A DNA stretch of 64,000 bases from Saprospiraceae bacterium (lineage in GTDB: Bacteria > Bacteroidota > Bacteroidia > Chitinophagales > Saprospiraceae): contig JANWXM010000009.1 of the NCBI GenBank assembly GCA_025055285.1, positions 1 through 64,000 on the forward strand, in the 5' to 3' direction. Each line of letters opens with the position of its first letter. Positions within the stretch are counted from its first letter, which is position 1. Under the pieces are notes generated by a model. That model saw only the letters and a program-made list of their open reading frames with translations, had not been told where the DNA came from and searched no databases. The translations under genes were made by a program, and so were the position numbers. This document shows, in pieces, positions 1 through 6,863 of the stretch.

Positions 1-449
1 TCCAAAACCGCATGCACAATGCCCTTTTCGCCAGCATTTTGGTACATCTCATCGCTTTCCACCTCTACATCCGGCAAAGCGTCCTGCTCTCGATGCTCGT
101 AAGCGTGCTGCATTAGCCTATGTCGCAAGTAAAGCAAGTTCCGGTAACCCAACTTCATCTCCCGACTCATGCTCCGGGTGGACTCACCCTTGAGAAAACC
201 TCTGAGAATCATGACCACCTTCGAGCACGGCCAGTGCGTACCCTCAAAGGCGGTACGGCTGAAAAGATTGAAGTAAGTCTTGCAATCCAGGCACATGTAC
301 TGCACAATAGGTTTGCGCCGGTAGGTGTGCACCCGGTAATGCGTACTTTTGCACTCAGGACAGCAAAGATGCCCACCATGAAAGTAGGTCAGCAAATAGG
401 CGTAACTCTTGTCCTCGTCCAGCAAATCATCAATAGGAAAATCTACCAT
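1..449 (-). CDS. IS1595-family (ISXO2-like) transposase, N-terminal part, cut by window edge
   Basis: Reading leftward from an ATG at 449-447 gives 149 codons without a stop, up to the window edge. The product starts MVDFPIDDLLDEDKSYAYLL. It has a zinc ribbon made of two Cys-x2-Cys pairs (about residues 30/33 and 53/56), followed by the helical stretch FEGTHWPCSKVVMILRGFLK, which is typical of the N-terminal region of IS1595-group transposases. The sequence EVESDEMY near residue 133 probably carries the first acidic residue of the DDE-type catalytic core. The rest of the core lies outside the window, so intactness cannot be judged. The family mobilises its own IS by cut-and-paste or copy transposition. 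The element's right end should lie between about 450 and 500, but I could not pair its terminal inverted repeat. Confidence 0.8.
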   Translation of the reverse strand, partial: MVDFPIDDLLDEDKSYAYLLTYFHGGHLCCPECKSTHYRVHTYRRKPIVQYMCLDCKTYFNLFSRTAFEGTHWPCSKVVMILRGFLKGESTRSMSREMKLGYRNLLYLRHRLMQHAYEHREQDALPDVEVESDEMYQNAGEKGIVHAVL

Positions 450-495
450 GAGCAACCGTCATCTTTTGAAAGGCAAAATTACACGGTCAGCAGGA

Positions 496-509
496 AAGGA
501 AGATGAGCC
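496..509. repeat. 14-bp direct repeat, left copy
   Basis: The sequence AAGGAAGATGAGCC here is repeated exactly at 2629-2642. The two copies bound the AT-rich stretch with three lipoprotein genes. This copy lies between the transposase gene and the first lipoprotein stop codon. Confidence 0.7.
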
Positions 510-511
510 TC

Positions 512-952
512 TCATTTTCTAGTAGAATTGTAGCAATCTTGCAATAATCTATCTAAGTAAATTATATTATCAACTCTTATCTCCTGTATCACGCCGTGTA
601 TTAAAGCCAGACTTCTAATAGATCTTATTTTGGATATTTTGTAAAATTCTCGTTCGCTGACACTCACGTGCTTTATTCTTATATCAAATACAGGATCAGA
701 TAGCTCGTTTCTTCTTACATATATCAACTGAATTTTTTCTGAATCTAAGTTGTTTATTATTTGCACAGCCTTCTTTATGCAACTCAAACAAGAGGATTCA
801 TGAAGTATCAGAAGACACTTATTTCTATCGTAGCCCAATTTATCCATTAAGACAAGCAAAGCATCTACTTCATTTTCTTGTGTACACGATATCCATACGT
901 TAATTAAACTCAAAATAAGTATATGAGTGATTATTCTTATCATACAATTCAT
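512..952 (-). CDS. Small lipoprotein with thioredoxin-like CxxC region
   Basis: This is a 146-residue protein of unknown function. The N-terminus is a lipoprotein signal, with hydrophobic residues 5-22 followed by the lipobox-like WISC, so it is probably anchored in the periplasm or outer membrane. Residues 45-62 read LLILHESSCLSCIKKAVQ: a beta strand, then Cys-x2-Cys at the start of a helix, as at the active site of thioredoxin-like proteins. A later cis-proline region is not obvious, so a redox role is inference. A second in-frame Met at codon 4 (943) is an alternative start. The gene overlaps the end of the upstream lipoprotein gene by about 50 bases, which suggests translational coupling. 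The base composition is clearly AT-richer than the flanking core genes, suggesting recent transfer. Confidence 0.6.
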   Translation of the reverse strand: MNCMIRIITHILILSLINVWISCTQENEVDALLVLMDKLGYDRNKCLLILHESSCLSCIKKAVQIINNLDSEKIQLIYVRRNELSDPVFDIRIKHVSVSEREFYKISKIRSIRSLALIHGVIQEIRVDNIIYLDRLLQDCYNSTRK

Positions 953-2030
953 TTTTATATCCTTTATTAGAGACTATTAGTCCTTTGCCATATAGGTGAA
1001 CGTCTGAATGATTGTAGTATCCGCCAGGAAAAAAGTATTCCTTAACTTTTTTTGTCTTCATGTCATACTTTATTATTGACCAATTGCTATTTCCCTGAGT
1101 CTTAAAATCATCTTCTGGAAAAGCGCCATGTTCACAGATACGATATAATACTTCTCTTTTATCATCAAAAATAATTTTTTTATACTTAGGCGTAACTGCA
1201 ACATAGTCTACATCCCTCAATTTAGTCTCTGAAGTGTGAGGTGGAGGCATTTTAACATAATGACTTTTAAGAAATATCCTATCTATGATTGTATTGTTAG
1301 AATTAAAAATATATATACTGTCAGAAAAAATATGCGATAGAATAAACCTATCGTTTTCAATCGGCAAAACAACAGAACTAAATTCTAAGCCATTCCAAAC
1401 TCTATCTAGGAATTTCATATTTATATCTGAGCACCACTTGGGTGGACGACCTATGAGAAAGCTATTTTCTATGTTACCCACATTTAGAATGATATGAGTG
1501 GGAGACTCAGCCATATATCTTATGTGCTCTTGTATACTCCAAGTTTTAGAGTAATAATATAACGGTATAGATATCATACCATAGTATGATTTATATGGAC
1601 GTGTATTAACTGAATTGCTAGGTCTATATTCAACAAAGTGATTATTTATGGTATCTTTTGGAAGATCAACAACCTTAAACACAGAATCTCTACATACATC
1701 ATAAAAATCAATGTGATTCATACTCTTATTAAATAAGAATATGGAGTCGTCATTAATGGCGAAAAAATAACTTATCTCATAGTTATTGGGTATGTTAATG
1801 GTATCGCGAAGACCCTCCTCCTGATAAACAAGTATTTTATTGCCATTATCAAGAACAAGGAGTTTTATTTCATCCTCATTCAAAATTTGAAAAGAATTTA
1901 GTAGAAGGTCGTTTATTTTTGAACCTCGAAAAGTCAAAATATCAATAGACGTAGCGGATTCCTGATGATAAACGGGATCACAGGATATGAGCATGAAAAT
2001 ACATGTTCCGAAATATAGCGATGACCTCAT
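900..2030 (-). CDS. Lipoprotein, DUF4221-like, probable beta-propeller
   Basis: This is a protein of about 376 residues. I chose the Met at 2030 because it gives a compact lipoprotein signal (MRSSLYFGTCIFMLISC). Longer in-frame starts at 2057 (ATG) and 2060 (GTG) would fall inside an inverted repeat. The body is a series of short beta-rich segments (for example KLLVLDNGNKILVYQEEG and SIFLFNKSMNHIDFYD) of the kind seen in Bacteroidota propeller lipoproteins. The C-terminal part, with WSIIKYDMKTKKVKEY and GLIVSNK, resembles DUF4221 proteins; this is by eye. The function is unknown. It overlaps the downstream thioredoxin-like lipoprotein gene, so the two probably form one transcription unit and may act together in the envelope. 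The codon use is AT-rich. Confidence 0.6.
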   Translation of the reverse strand: MRSSLYFGTCIFMLISCDPVYHQESATSIDILTFRGSKINDLLLNSFQILNEDEIKLLVLDNGNKILVYQEEGLRDTINIPNNYEISYFFAINDDSIFLFNKSMNHIDFYDVCRDSVFKVVDLPKDTINNHFVEYRPSNSVNTRPYKSYYGMISIPLYYYSKTWSIQEHIRYMAESPTHIILNVGNIENSFLIGRPPKWCSDINMKFLDRVWNGLEFSSVVLPIENDRFILSHIFSDSIYIFNSNNTIIDRIFLKSHYVKMPPPHTSETKLRDVDYVAVTPKYKKIIFDDKREVLYRICEHGAFPEDDFKTQGNSNWSIIKYDMKTKKVKEYFFPGGYYNHSDVHLYGKGLIVSNKGYKNELYDKNNHSYTYFEFN

Positions 2031-2049
2031 ATCTGCTACTAAATTTAAA

Positions 2050-2094
2050 CTCAGCATCACTCCTTAACGTAGGTTGTCTTGGAGTGATGCTGAG
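2050..2094 (-). terminator. Perfect 14-bp inverted repeat, terminator-like
   Basis: The arm CTCAGCATCACTCC (2050-2063) pairs perfectly with GGAGTGATGCTGAG (2081-2094) across a 17-base loop. In the leftward direction it follows the stop codon of the 136-residue lipoprotein gene and is followed by TTTAAATTT, so an intrinsic terminator is the simplest reading. It also lies about 20 bases upstream of the next gene's chosen start, so it could act as an operator or attenuator. Confidence 0.55.
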
Positions 2095-2109
2095 ATCTTA
2101 GTGCTTTTT

Positions 2110-2520
2110 CTATTTTATTCTAAACTGAATTGCATTTTCTCCTACCTTTTCCTTAGGATAGACGATCATTTCTCCAGAAATAATTTTATTTTTGACTTCC
2201 TGAATTAAAGGTATTTGTTCTCCCTCTGGTGAATTAAAAAATGCTACATAATCTAAGGTGTTTACTGCATGAAGGAAATCCGTAGCTATTTTCGCCGTTT
2301 TTGGTCTGATTACAACGCACTTTGTACCGGGATTTTCACAATCATGCTCAATATCACCATCCCAATGCAAGCTTTCAACAGTGTCACGAGGAGATGAATG
2401 TCTGAAAACAATCTCGTTGCTATTACGATTGACTGTTGGTGAGCTGTCTTCTATTTCACAGCAGGAACCTAAAAAAGAAGCCGTGAATGCATACATGATA
2501 ATCTTCGAAAGATAGTTCAT
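2110..2520 (-). CDS. Small lipoprotein of unknown function
   Basis: This 136-residue protein starts with MNYLSKIIMYAFTASFLGSC, a lipoprotein signal with the lipobox LGSC, so lipidation and export across the inner membrane are expected. The mature part has two further Cys residues close together (HDCENPGTKC), which could form a disulphide. I recognise no family. It is the first gene of the AT-rich cassette read leftward, and a terminator-like hairpin separates it from the next gene. The annotation is supported by the clear signal, AT-rich codon use shared with its two neighbours, and an uninterrupted frame. Confidence 0.55.
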   Translation of the reverse strand: MNYLSKIIMYAFTASFLGSCCEIEDSSPTVNRNSNEIVFRHSSPRDTVESLHWDGDIEHDCENPGTKCVVIRPKTAKIATDFLHAVNTLDYVAFFNSPEGEQIPLIQEVKNKIISGEMIVYPKEKVGENAIQFRIK

Positions 2521-2628
2521 AATTCTCGACTTTAAAACTTAGGCCCATGTTCCCTTTTGACTGGTTATCCGTGCAAAAAACCTGAAAATCAAGATCTGGT
2601 TTTCTTAGATCAGCCAATAAGGAAGATG

Positions 2629-2642
2629 AGCCAAAACTTAAG
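2629..2642. repeat. 14-bp direct repeat, right copy
   Basis: This is an exact copy of AAGGAAGATGAGCC at 496-509. It sits at the border where AT-rich cassette DNA gives way to GC-richer sequence, consistent with a recombination scar or an attachment-like site. Confidence 0.7.
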
Positions 2643-2900
2643 CCTACTCTTTCCCCGCTTTTCGGCATCCGCGTGCGCGTTTCTCAGCATTCTAAGGCGG
2701 CCAGAAACGCACCAACCACCGCCAGCGGCAATCATCACAAAACCACTCCCCCGCAGCACCCACTCCCGCGCAAAAGATGCTTCATCACTGCCCGACCTCA
2801 ACCCAGCGCCCGGCCACTGCGCTGCGTGAAAGTCCAGAGCCTTATGTTTGTGTGAGTGGTGCATAGATGTGTGATTTTGGATAATTTCCGCTCAACTATT

Positions 2901-2944
2901 GGATGTGCGAAGTGCCGACGCATAGGAGGCATTTTCGCACATCC
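2901..2944. repeat. Imperfect inverted repeat (hairpin)
   Basis: GGATGTGCGAAGTGCC (2901-2916) is nearly the reverse complement of GGCATTTTCGCACATCC (2928-2944), with an 11-base loop. The outer 11 bases pair perfectly. There is no U-tract on either side, so it is not an obvious terminator. It could be a remnant transposon end or a REP-like palindrome. Confidence 0.5.
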
Positions 2945-2984
2945 GTTGTTAGTGGCATTGATTTACCATGCACGTTCCCCATCC

Positions 2985-3029
2985 CAAAAAAGCGCAGCCG
3001 AGAGAAAGTCTCCTCCCGGCTGTCGTGCT
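2985..3029 (-). terminator. Rho-independent terminator of the Cys-rich lipoprotein gene
   Basis: Immediately past the stop codon of the leftward gene at 3030, CAGCCG (3017-3022 read on the minus strand) pairs with CGGCTG (2995-3000). The stem extends through a GC-rich base, and a run of six U follows in the transcript (A-run at 2986-2991). This is the classical intrinsic-terminator layout. Confidence 0.7.
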
Positions 3030-3569
3030 TTATTTTGGCAGGAACGCCTTTTTGTAGAGCGTCACCTTGCAACTGTCAACAAACGTTTCATCATACCATG
3101 GCTGCTTTGTTGAGCGGAAGAAGATGTTCATTCGGGCACTGTCCGGGTATATCTTGCAGTGAATCTTGCCGAAGTACCAGTACTCCCCCGGTCCACCTCG
3201 CCAATCCCCGCACACAGGCGTTACATCTCCCATGATATACTCGTTCTCACCCAGCTCTTTGATGACTCCAAGCGACCTGTGCTCAAGGCCCACTGGTCGG
3301 GACTTCACGAAGTAGATGAATTCTTTGTTGCTGCCGTGAGCGGTGTTCGTCCCGTTAAAGATGATGGTGTCCACGCAGGAGTTCCCTTTCACCACGCCAA
3401 GGTAGAGGTTGTCATAGCAAACGCCCACGTTGTTGAGCTCAAAGCAATCTTCCCTGAGCACGCAATCCCCGTCAACGCATACTTTGTGAGGGGGGCAATC
3501 GTAGCAGCGTTCTTTGCACGCCTGAAACAGCCCCACGAGGAACAGGGCCAGCAAAACTGATTTTTTCAT
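3030..3569 (-). CDS. Cys-rich lipoprotein, partner of T9SS protein
   Basis: This is a 179-residue lipoprotein. The Met at 3569 is preferred because MKKSVLLALFLVGLFQAC is a textbook lipoprotein signal; the longer frame adds a charged tail that would spoil it. Directly after the lipid Cys is a Cys-dense segment (CKERCYDCPPHKVCVDGDC) resembling a small EGF-like or knottin module, then a beta-rich domain of about 120 residues with further Cys. No family is recognised. It starts 14 bases after the stop of the large T9SS-exported protein gene and ends in a strong terminator, so the two probably form one operon. A surface complex of the pair is inference. Confidence 0.65.
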   Translation of the reverse strand: MKKSVLLALFLVGLFQACKERCYDCPPHKVCVDGDCVLREDCFELNNVGVCYDNLYLGVVKGNSCVDTIIFNGTNTAHGSNKEFIYFVKSRPVGLEHRSLGVIKELGENEYIMGDVTPVCGDWRGGPGEYWYFGKIHCKIYPDSARMNIFFRSTKQPWYDETFVDSCKVTLYKKAFLPK

Positions 3570-3583
3570 GACTCTAACTGTGT

Positions 3584-5746
3584 TTAGAAAATTACGATTT
3601 TGAAACTTTGTCTTTTCGCACCCGCCTCGCAATGCACGACATACGCTCCTCGAGGGAGGTCGCCCACGGGCAGTGGCAACAGATGGTTCCCTGGCCCTAT
3701 TTCGCCGTAATGGGCGACCTTGACAAGTCGCCCCTTCGTGTCTTGAAGGCTTATGCGCAAATCCGCCCCCGCCTTAGCATTGACCCGGACGTTGAGCAGG
3801 TGGCTGGTCTGGCTGGGAAAAACGGTGAACTCAATGCCCGGCTCCCATTCCGTCCCGTTGGTTTTGGCCACCGCTGTTCGCCCTCGCACCCCGCTCCTGA
3901 TGCACGACGGGCCCAGAAGGTCGTTGTCAAACTCGTGAGTCAACACGACAACACCGCTTCCAGGCACAGTCGGCAGGTTGTCCCACCCACCGAACAACGA
4001 CAGGAGAAAACCGACGCGCCCCAATCGGTTAGGGATGCTATTGACCGCGTCCAAACCAAAGGTTATCATATTGTTGTGCGGAGCGGATTGGGAACCCACG
4101 ATGTAATTGGCGTACTTTTTTGCGCAGCACTCTTCGTTGAGCGGGTCGGCCTCGCTCTCCACCACTCCCAAGAGATAGTAGTCGCTCGCGGCGCCTGCCT
4201 CCGACTGCCAGCAGCCGTATCCGCGCGTCCTGAGGTAGTAGGCACTGAAAATAGTAACTCTTATGGGTTCGTTCGGCGCAAGCAAGTAAGTCTTGCTGCC
4301 TGTCACAAGTACTGAGTCACGTTCCTCATCCAAGCAACCATTCGAGTTTCTGATAGCGAAAGGGGTCCGGATAAGTGCCTGGAGGCCGCTGATGAACTGG
4401 CTAATCTGGTTGGTAGTGGGTACTTTGTTGCCCGACGTGGTGTCAAGCGTTTGCGCATAGTATTGTAACACGGGATTCGCCAGATCCAGCAATCTTATCC
4501 AGAAATCTGGATTCCAGTTGGAACTGCAAGAGGAATTCAGAGTGGCTCGCCCAGCCGCCACAGGGTCTATGTTGCCGGTCTTTCCTCGTAAAACACCGAG
4601 GAATGCCCAATCCTCAGCGGAAGCCTCCGAGCCTTTGCTAAAGAAACAGCCTCCTTTTTTTGACTTTATGCGCAGTTTGGTCGTGTACTCGTAATAAACG
4701 TGCAGCGGGCGAACACAGTTGCACTTGGGGGGGAGATTGGTATTGTAAGTGCCATTTCCGCTAATGCACGCCAAGAAGAAGGCGAGTTCGGAAGCCGCGG
4801 AGCTCACGCTCTGCGGGTCCCCGCTAAGCGACAGGTTGCTACGCACAAGGGTACTGCCGCCGCTTATCCGGTTCTGTTTGAGCGTAACAGCCTTTGCTGC
4901 ACCGGCTTCGCTCCGATACTCAAACTCGCCGGTGAAATTAGGCCAAAGGCTTATAATCCTTGCAAATTTCTTCGGCCGGACTCTATAGTCGTACATGCCG
5001 CTATTCGGGGTGGCGAGGTTAGATCCCCTGCTGACCACCTTGCACTTGCAATCGCCGCTTATTACCGGGACACACCACTGCTCCGCCCCGCTGCCAAACA
5101 CGGCATTCGGTGGGAAGTAGGCTTGAAGGCTGCCAGTGTTGGTCGAAGGTTTCACAAATGCGGCATTGTCAAAAGCATAGGCCTGTAGGAAAGCTAGTTT
5201 TTCATATTGGCTCACCCCTGTCACCTCACTCAAGAACTCGCACAACCCCTGCTCGTTTTCCTCCTTTGCGAACCAGGCCTCCAGACGATTGTAAAATCCC
5301 TGCCCCACGATAACAGGCTCTCCCTGAGCTGCGGTGGAAACGCTGACTATGTCCGATTGCCACTCGTCCCCTGCGTCCACAACCAGCGGCACTACTTCAA
5401 ACAACATAACCGTGTCCAGCGGAATACCCTCCAGCAGCAGTTCGTTGGTATTTGTCTGCGCGGTCAGCCAAGTTGTCTCCATGCCGCTAAATTGATACAG
5501 CACCGTGTAACCCGTGGCGCCTTGGACGGCTTCCCACCGGAGATATACATCTGCGTCGTGGACGTACCGCACGGCACAGGCAGCCTCAATAGCAATCCTG
5601 CCGGGGCTTTGAAGGATGATACTATCAGCCAGCATCATCTCCGTCGTGTCAATGCCGGTGCTGTCGATAAGTGGGTCTTCCGTCTGCGCGTGAAAATTTG
5701 AAGCGAATATCAGCAGAAAGAATATCAAAGGAATTAAGTGTTTCAT
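3584..5746 (-). CDS. Large secreted protein with N-terminal FN3-like and C-terminal T9SS sorting domain
   Basis: The protein has 720 residues. Its signal peptide is MKHLIPLIFFLLIFASNFHAQ. Residues about 50-135 look like a fibronectin type III module (VYLRWEAVQGATGYTVLY). The last 80 residues are a type-A T9SS sorting domain: they begin near FTVFPSQTSHLLNVRV, include LRISLQDTKGRLV and end in GAYVVHCEAGAKRQSFKIVI. These domains direct passage through the T9SS translocon, after which the protein is attached to the surface or released. The central 450 or so residues are unrecognised and contain scattered Cys (CKCK, CNC, EECC) that could form disulphides. The downstream Cys-rich lipoprotein gene is 14 bases away. 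Cargo function is unknown; adhesin or matrix protein is only a guess. Confidence 0.75.
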   Translation of the reverse strand: MKHLIPLIFFLLIFASNFHAQTEDPLIDSTGIDTTEMMLADSIILQSPGRIAIEAACAVRYVHDADVYLRWEAVQGATGYTVLYQFSGMETTWLTAQTNTNELLLEGIPLDTVMLFEVVPLVVDAGDEWQSDIVSVSTAAQGEPVIVGQGFYNRLEAWFAKEENEQGLCEFLSEVTGVSQYEKLAFLQAYAFDNAAFVKPSTNTGSLQAYFPPNAVFGSGAEQWCVPVISGDCKCKVVSRGSNLATPNSGMYDYRVRPKKFARIISLWPNFTGEFEYRSEAGAAKAVTLKQNRISGGSTLVRSNLSLSGDPQSVSSAASELAFFLACISGNGTYNTNLPPKCNCVRPLHVYYEYTTKLRIKSKKGGCFFSKGSEASAEDWAFLGVLRGKTGNIDPVAAGRATLNSSCSSNWNPDFWIRLLDLANPVLQYYAQTLDTTSGNKVPTTNQISQFISGLQALIRTPFAIRNSNGCLDEERDSVLVTGSKTYLLAPNEPIRVTIFSAYYLRTRGYGCWQSEAGAASDYYLLGVVESEADPLNEECCAKKYANYIVGSQSAPHNNMITFGLDAVNSIPNRLGRVGFLLSLFGGWDNLPTVPGSGVVVLTHEFDNDLLGPSCIRSGVRGRTAVAKTNGTEWEPGIEFTVFPSQTSHLLNVRVNAKAGADLRISLQDTKGRLVKVAHYGEIGPGNHLLPLPVGDLPRGAYVVHCEAGAKRQSFKIVIF

Positions 5747-6248
5747 AGTTGAAAATGTTTAAAATTGTTAAAATAATCCCGTTATACTTCTTGCCGAAGC
5801 TGGAATGCCCGATAAGATCAGCTGAGGCAAAATGGCCAAACACTTTCGTCTCCGGTGTAATGAAGTAATGTCCTTTTTCTTTTTGGCCTACACGGTCCGC
5901 GTGTTCGTCTGCCGGATTACGATTGGTTTATGCTATTTGCCACCAACTCTGCTTAACCGCAACAAACAGCTAAACAGGATACGCATTGCGCCATTTTACT
6001 TAGTCGTGGGTTGCGTATAAGCAACTATGCGCACTGCTTAGCCCCTCTTGCGCATGGCGCGAAACGCAAGGAGGCTAACTCAGGGCCATTTAAACGGTGG
6101 GGGGCAAAATGAGCACATAATCGGTTGAGTGGAAGTGAAAGTTTCCTTTTTTACGATACGAGTAGTTCTGCGCACAAAGATAGGCGTTTTTTTTAATTGT
6201 CAAGCTTTTCAGCGATTTTTTTTCAATTTTTTTTTTGTCGGGTTGATA
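5747..6248. other. Intergenic, no gene seen
   Basis: The stretch lies upstream of the T9SS cargo gene and next to the recombinase remnant. There are long homopolymer T runs near 6188-6240. A short open frame on the plus strand (5832-6020) has no homologous features. I see no structured RNA. Confidence 0.4.
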
Positions 6249-6560
6249 CTAACGCGCGAGAGATGGTGGAGATATTATGCCATTTGTTTGATTTTCAGTG
6301 GTTTGCATATTCTTGGTGCAGAGTCGGTCGAATGGGCTTTGGATTTTTTTCCATCCGTTGTGGGTGATGTGGGTGTAGATTTGAGTGGTTTCGGGGCTGG
6401 CGTGTCCGAGGAGTTCTTGGATGTACCGTAGGTCGGCGCCTTGTTCGAGGAGGTGGGTAGCGAAGGAGTGGCGCAGGGTATGGACGGTGGCTTTTGGGTG
6501 GATGCCTGCGGCGCGTTTGGCGTCGGAGAGGAAGTATCTGCGCACAAGGAATACACCAGC
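6249..6560 (-). pseudogene. Tyrosine recombinase/integrase, 3' fragment
   Basis: Only the last 100 or so residues of a phage-type integrase catalytic domain remain. Visible signature residues are the Arg box [19 protein letters not shown], the second His region [12 protein letters not shown], and the nucleophilic Tyr in IYTH. This C-terminus matches XerC/D-like and mobile-element integrases. The frame is closed upstream by a stop at 6561-6563, and the N-terminal SAM-like DNA-binding domain, first catalytic Arg and catalytic Lys are missing. A GTG at 6545 could start translation, but the product could not recombine DNA alone. It marks the inner edge of the accessory region next to lgt, suggesting an integration event whose element has since decayed. 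Confidence 0.75.
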
Positions 6561-6863
6561 TCAGACCTTTTTCAGACAAGTATTCTGTCCTTTGGTTGGC
6601 GGGTCGGCGAGACAGTCGCCTAGCTAACTGCCCAGTTTTACCTGCTTTGATGCGCGAATACTTTTCGCTTTCAAAGACAACAGCCATCTAGGCAGCACTT
6701 GACGCAACGTGTCGCTCAAGTTTAAGGGAGACAGTGCTTGAAAATAATGCCTACTATTTTTTTAGAGGAAGTAGTGCGCTGCTCTTGTCCGAGAAATTGA
6801 AAGAGCAACAAGCGCCTTTATCAAGGCCAGTGAGGTGCAGAGAGGAAGAGAAGCGAGGCTTTA
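6561..6863. other. Intergenic between integrase remnant and lgt
   Basis: No gene is recognised. There is a small hairpin (GCCTT-TATC-AAGGC at 6814-6827) that could end lgt transcription read leftward, without a clear U-tract. The sequence may contain further decayed element DNA, but I could not match it to anything. Confidence 0.35.

Larger units (their letters stand above)
2521..3029. other. Non-coding junction between AT-rich cassette and next gene pair
   Basis: No convincing gene lies here. Base composition changes sharply near 2645, from AT-rich to GC-rich. It contains the right copy of the 14-bp direct repeat, a hairpin at 2901-2944 and a terminator at 2985-3029. The short overlapping frames have no recognisable domain. 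Confidence 0.5.

Noticed and set aside
120-506. 128-codon plus-strand frame
   Set aside because: It lies antisense to the transposase frame, which has clear zinc-ribbon and family motifs.
2557-3235. Several overlapping short frames on both strands at the cassette border
   Set aside because: They have no signal, domain or consistent start, and they overlap the hairpins and the terminator.
3608-5701. Long plus-strand frames (up to 235 codons)
   Set aside because: They are shadows of the T9SS cargo gene on the opposite strand.
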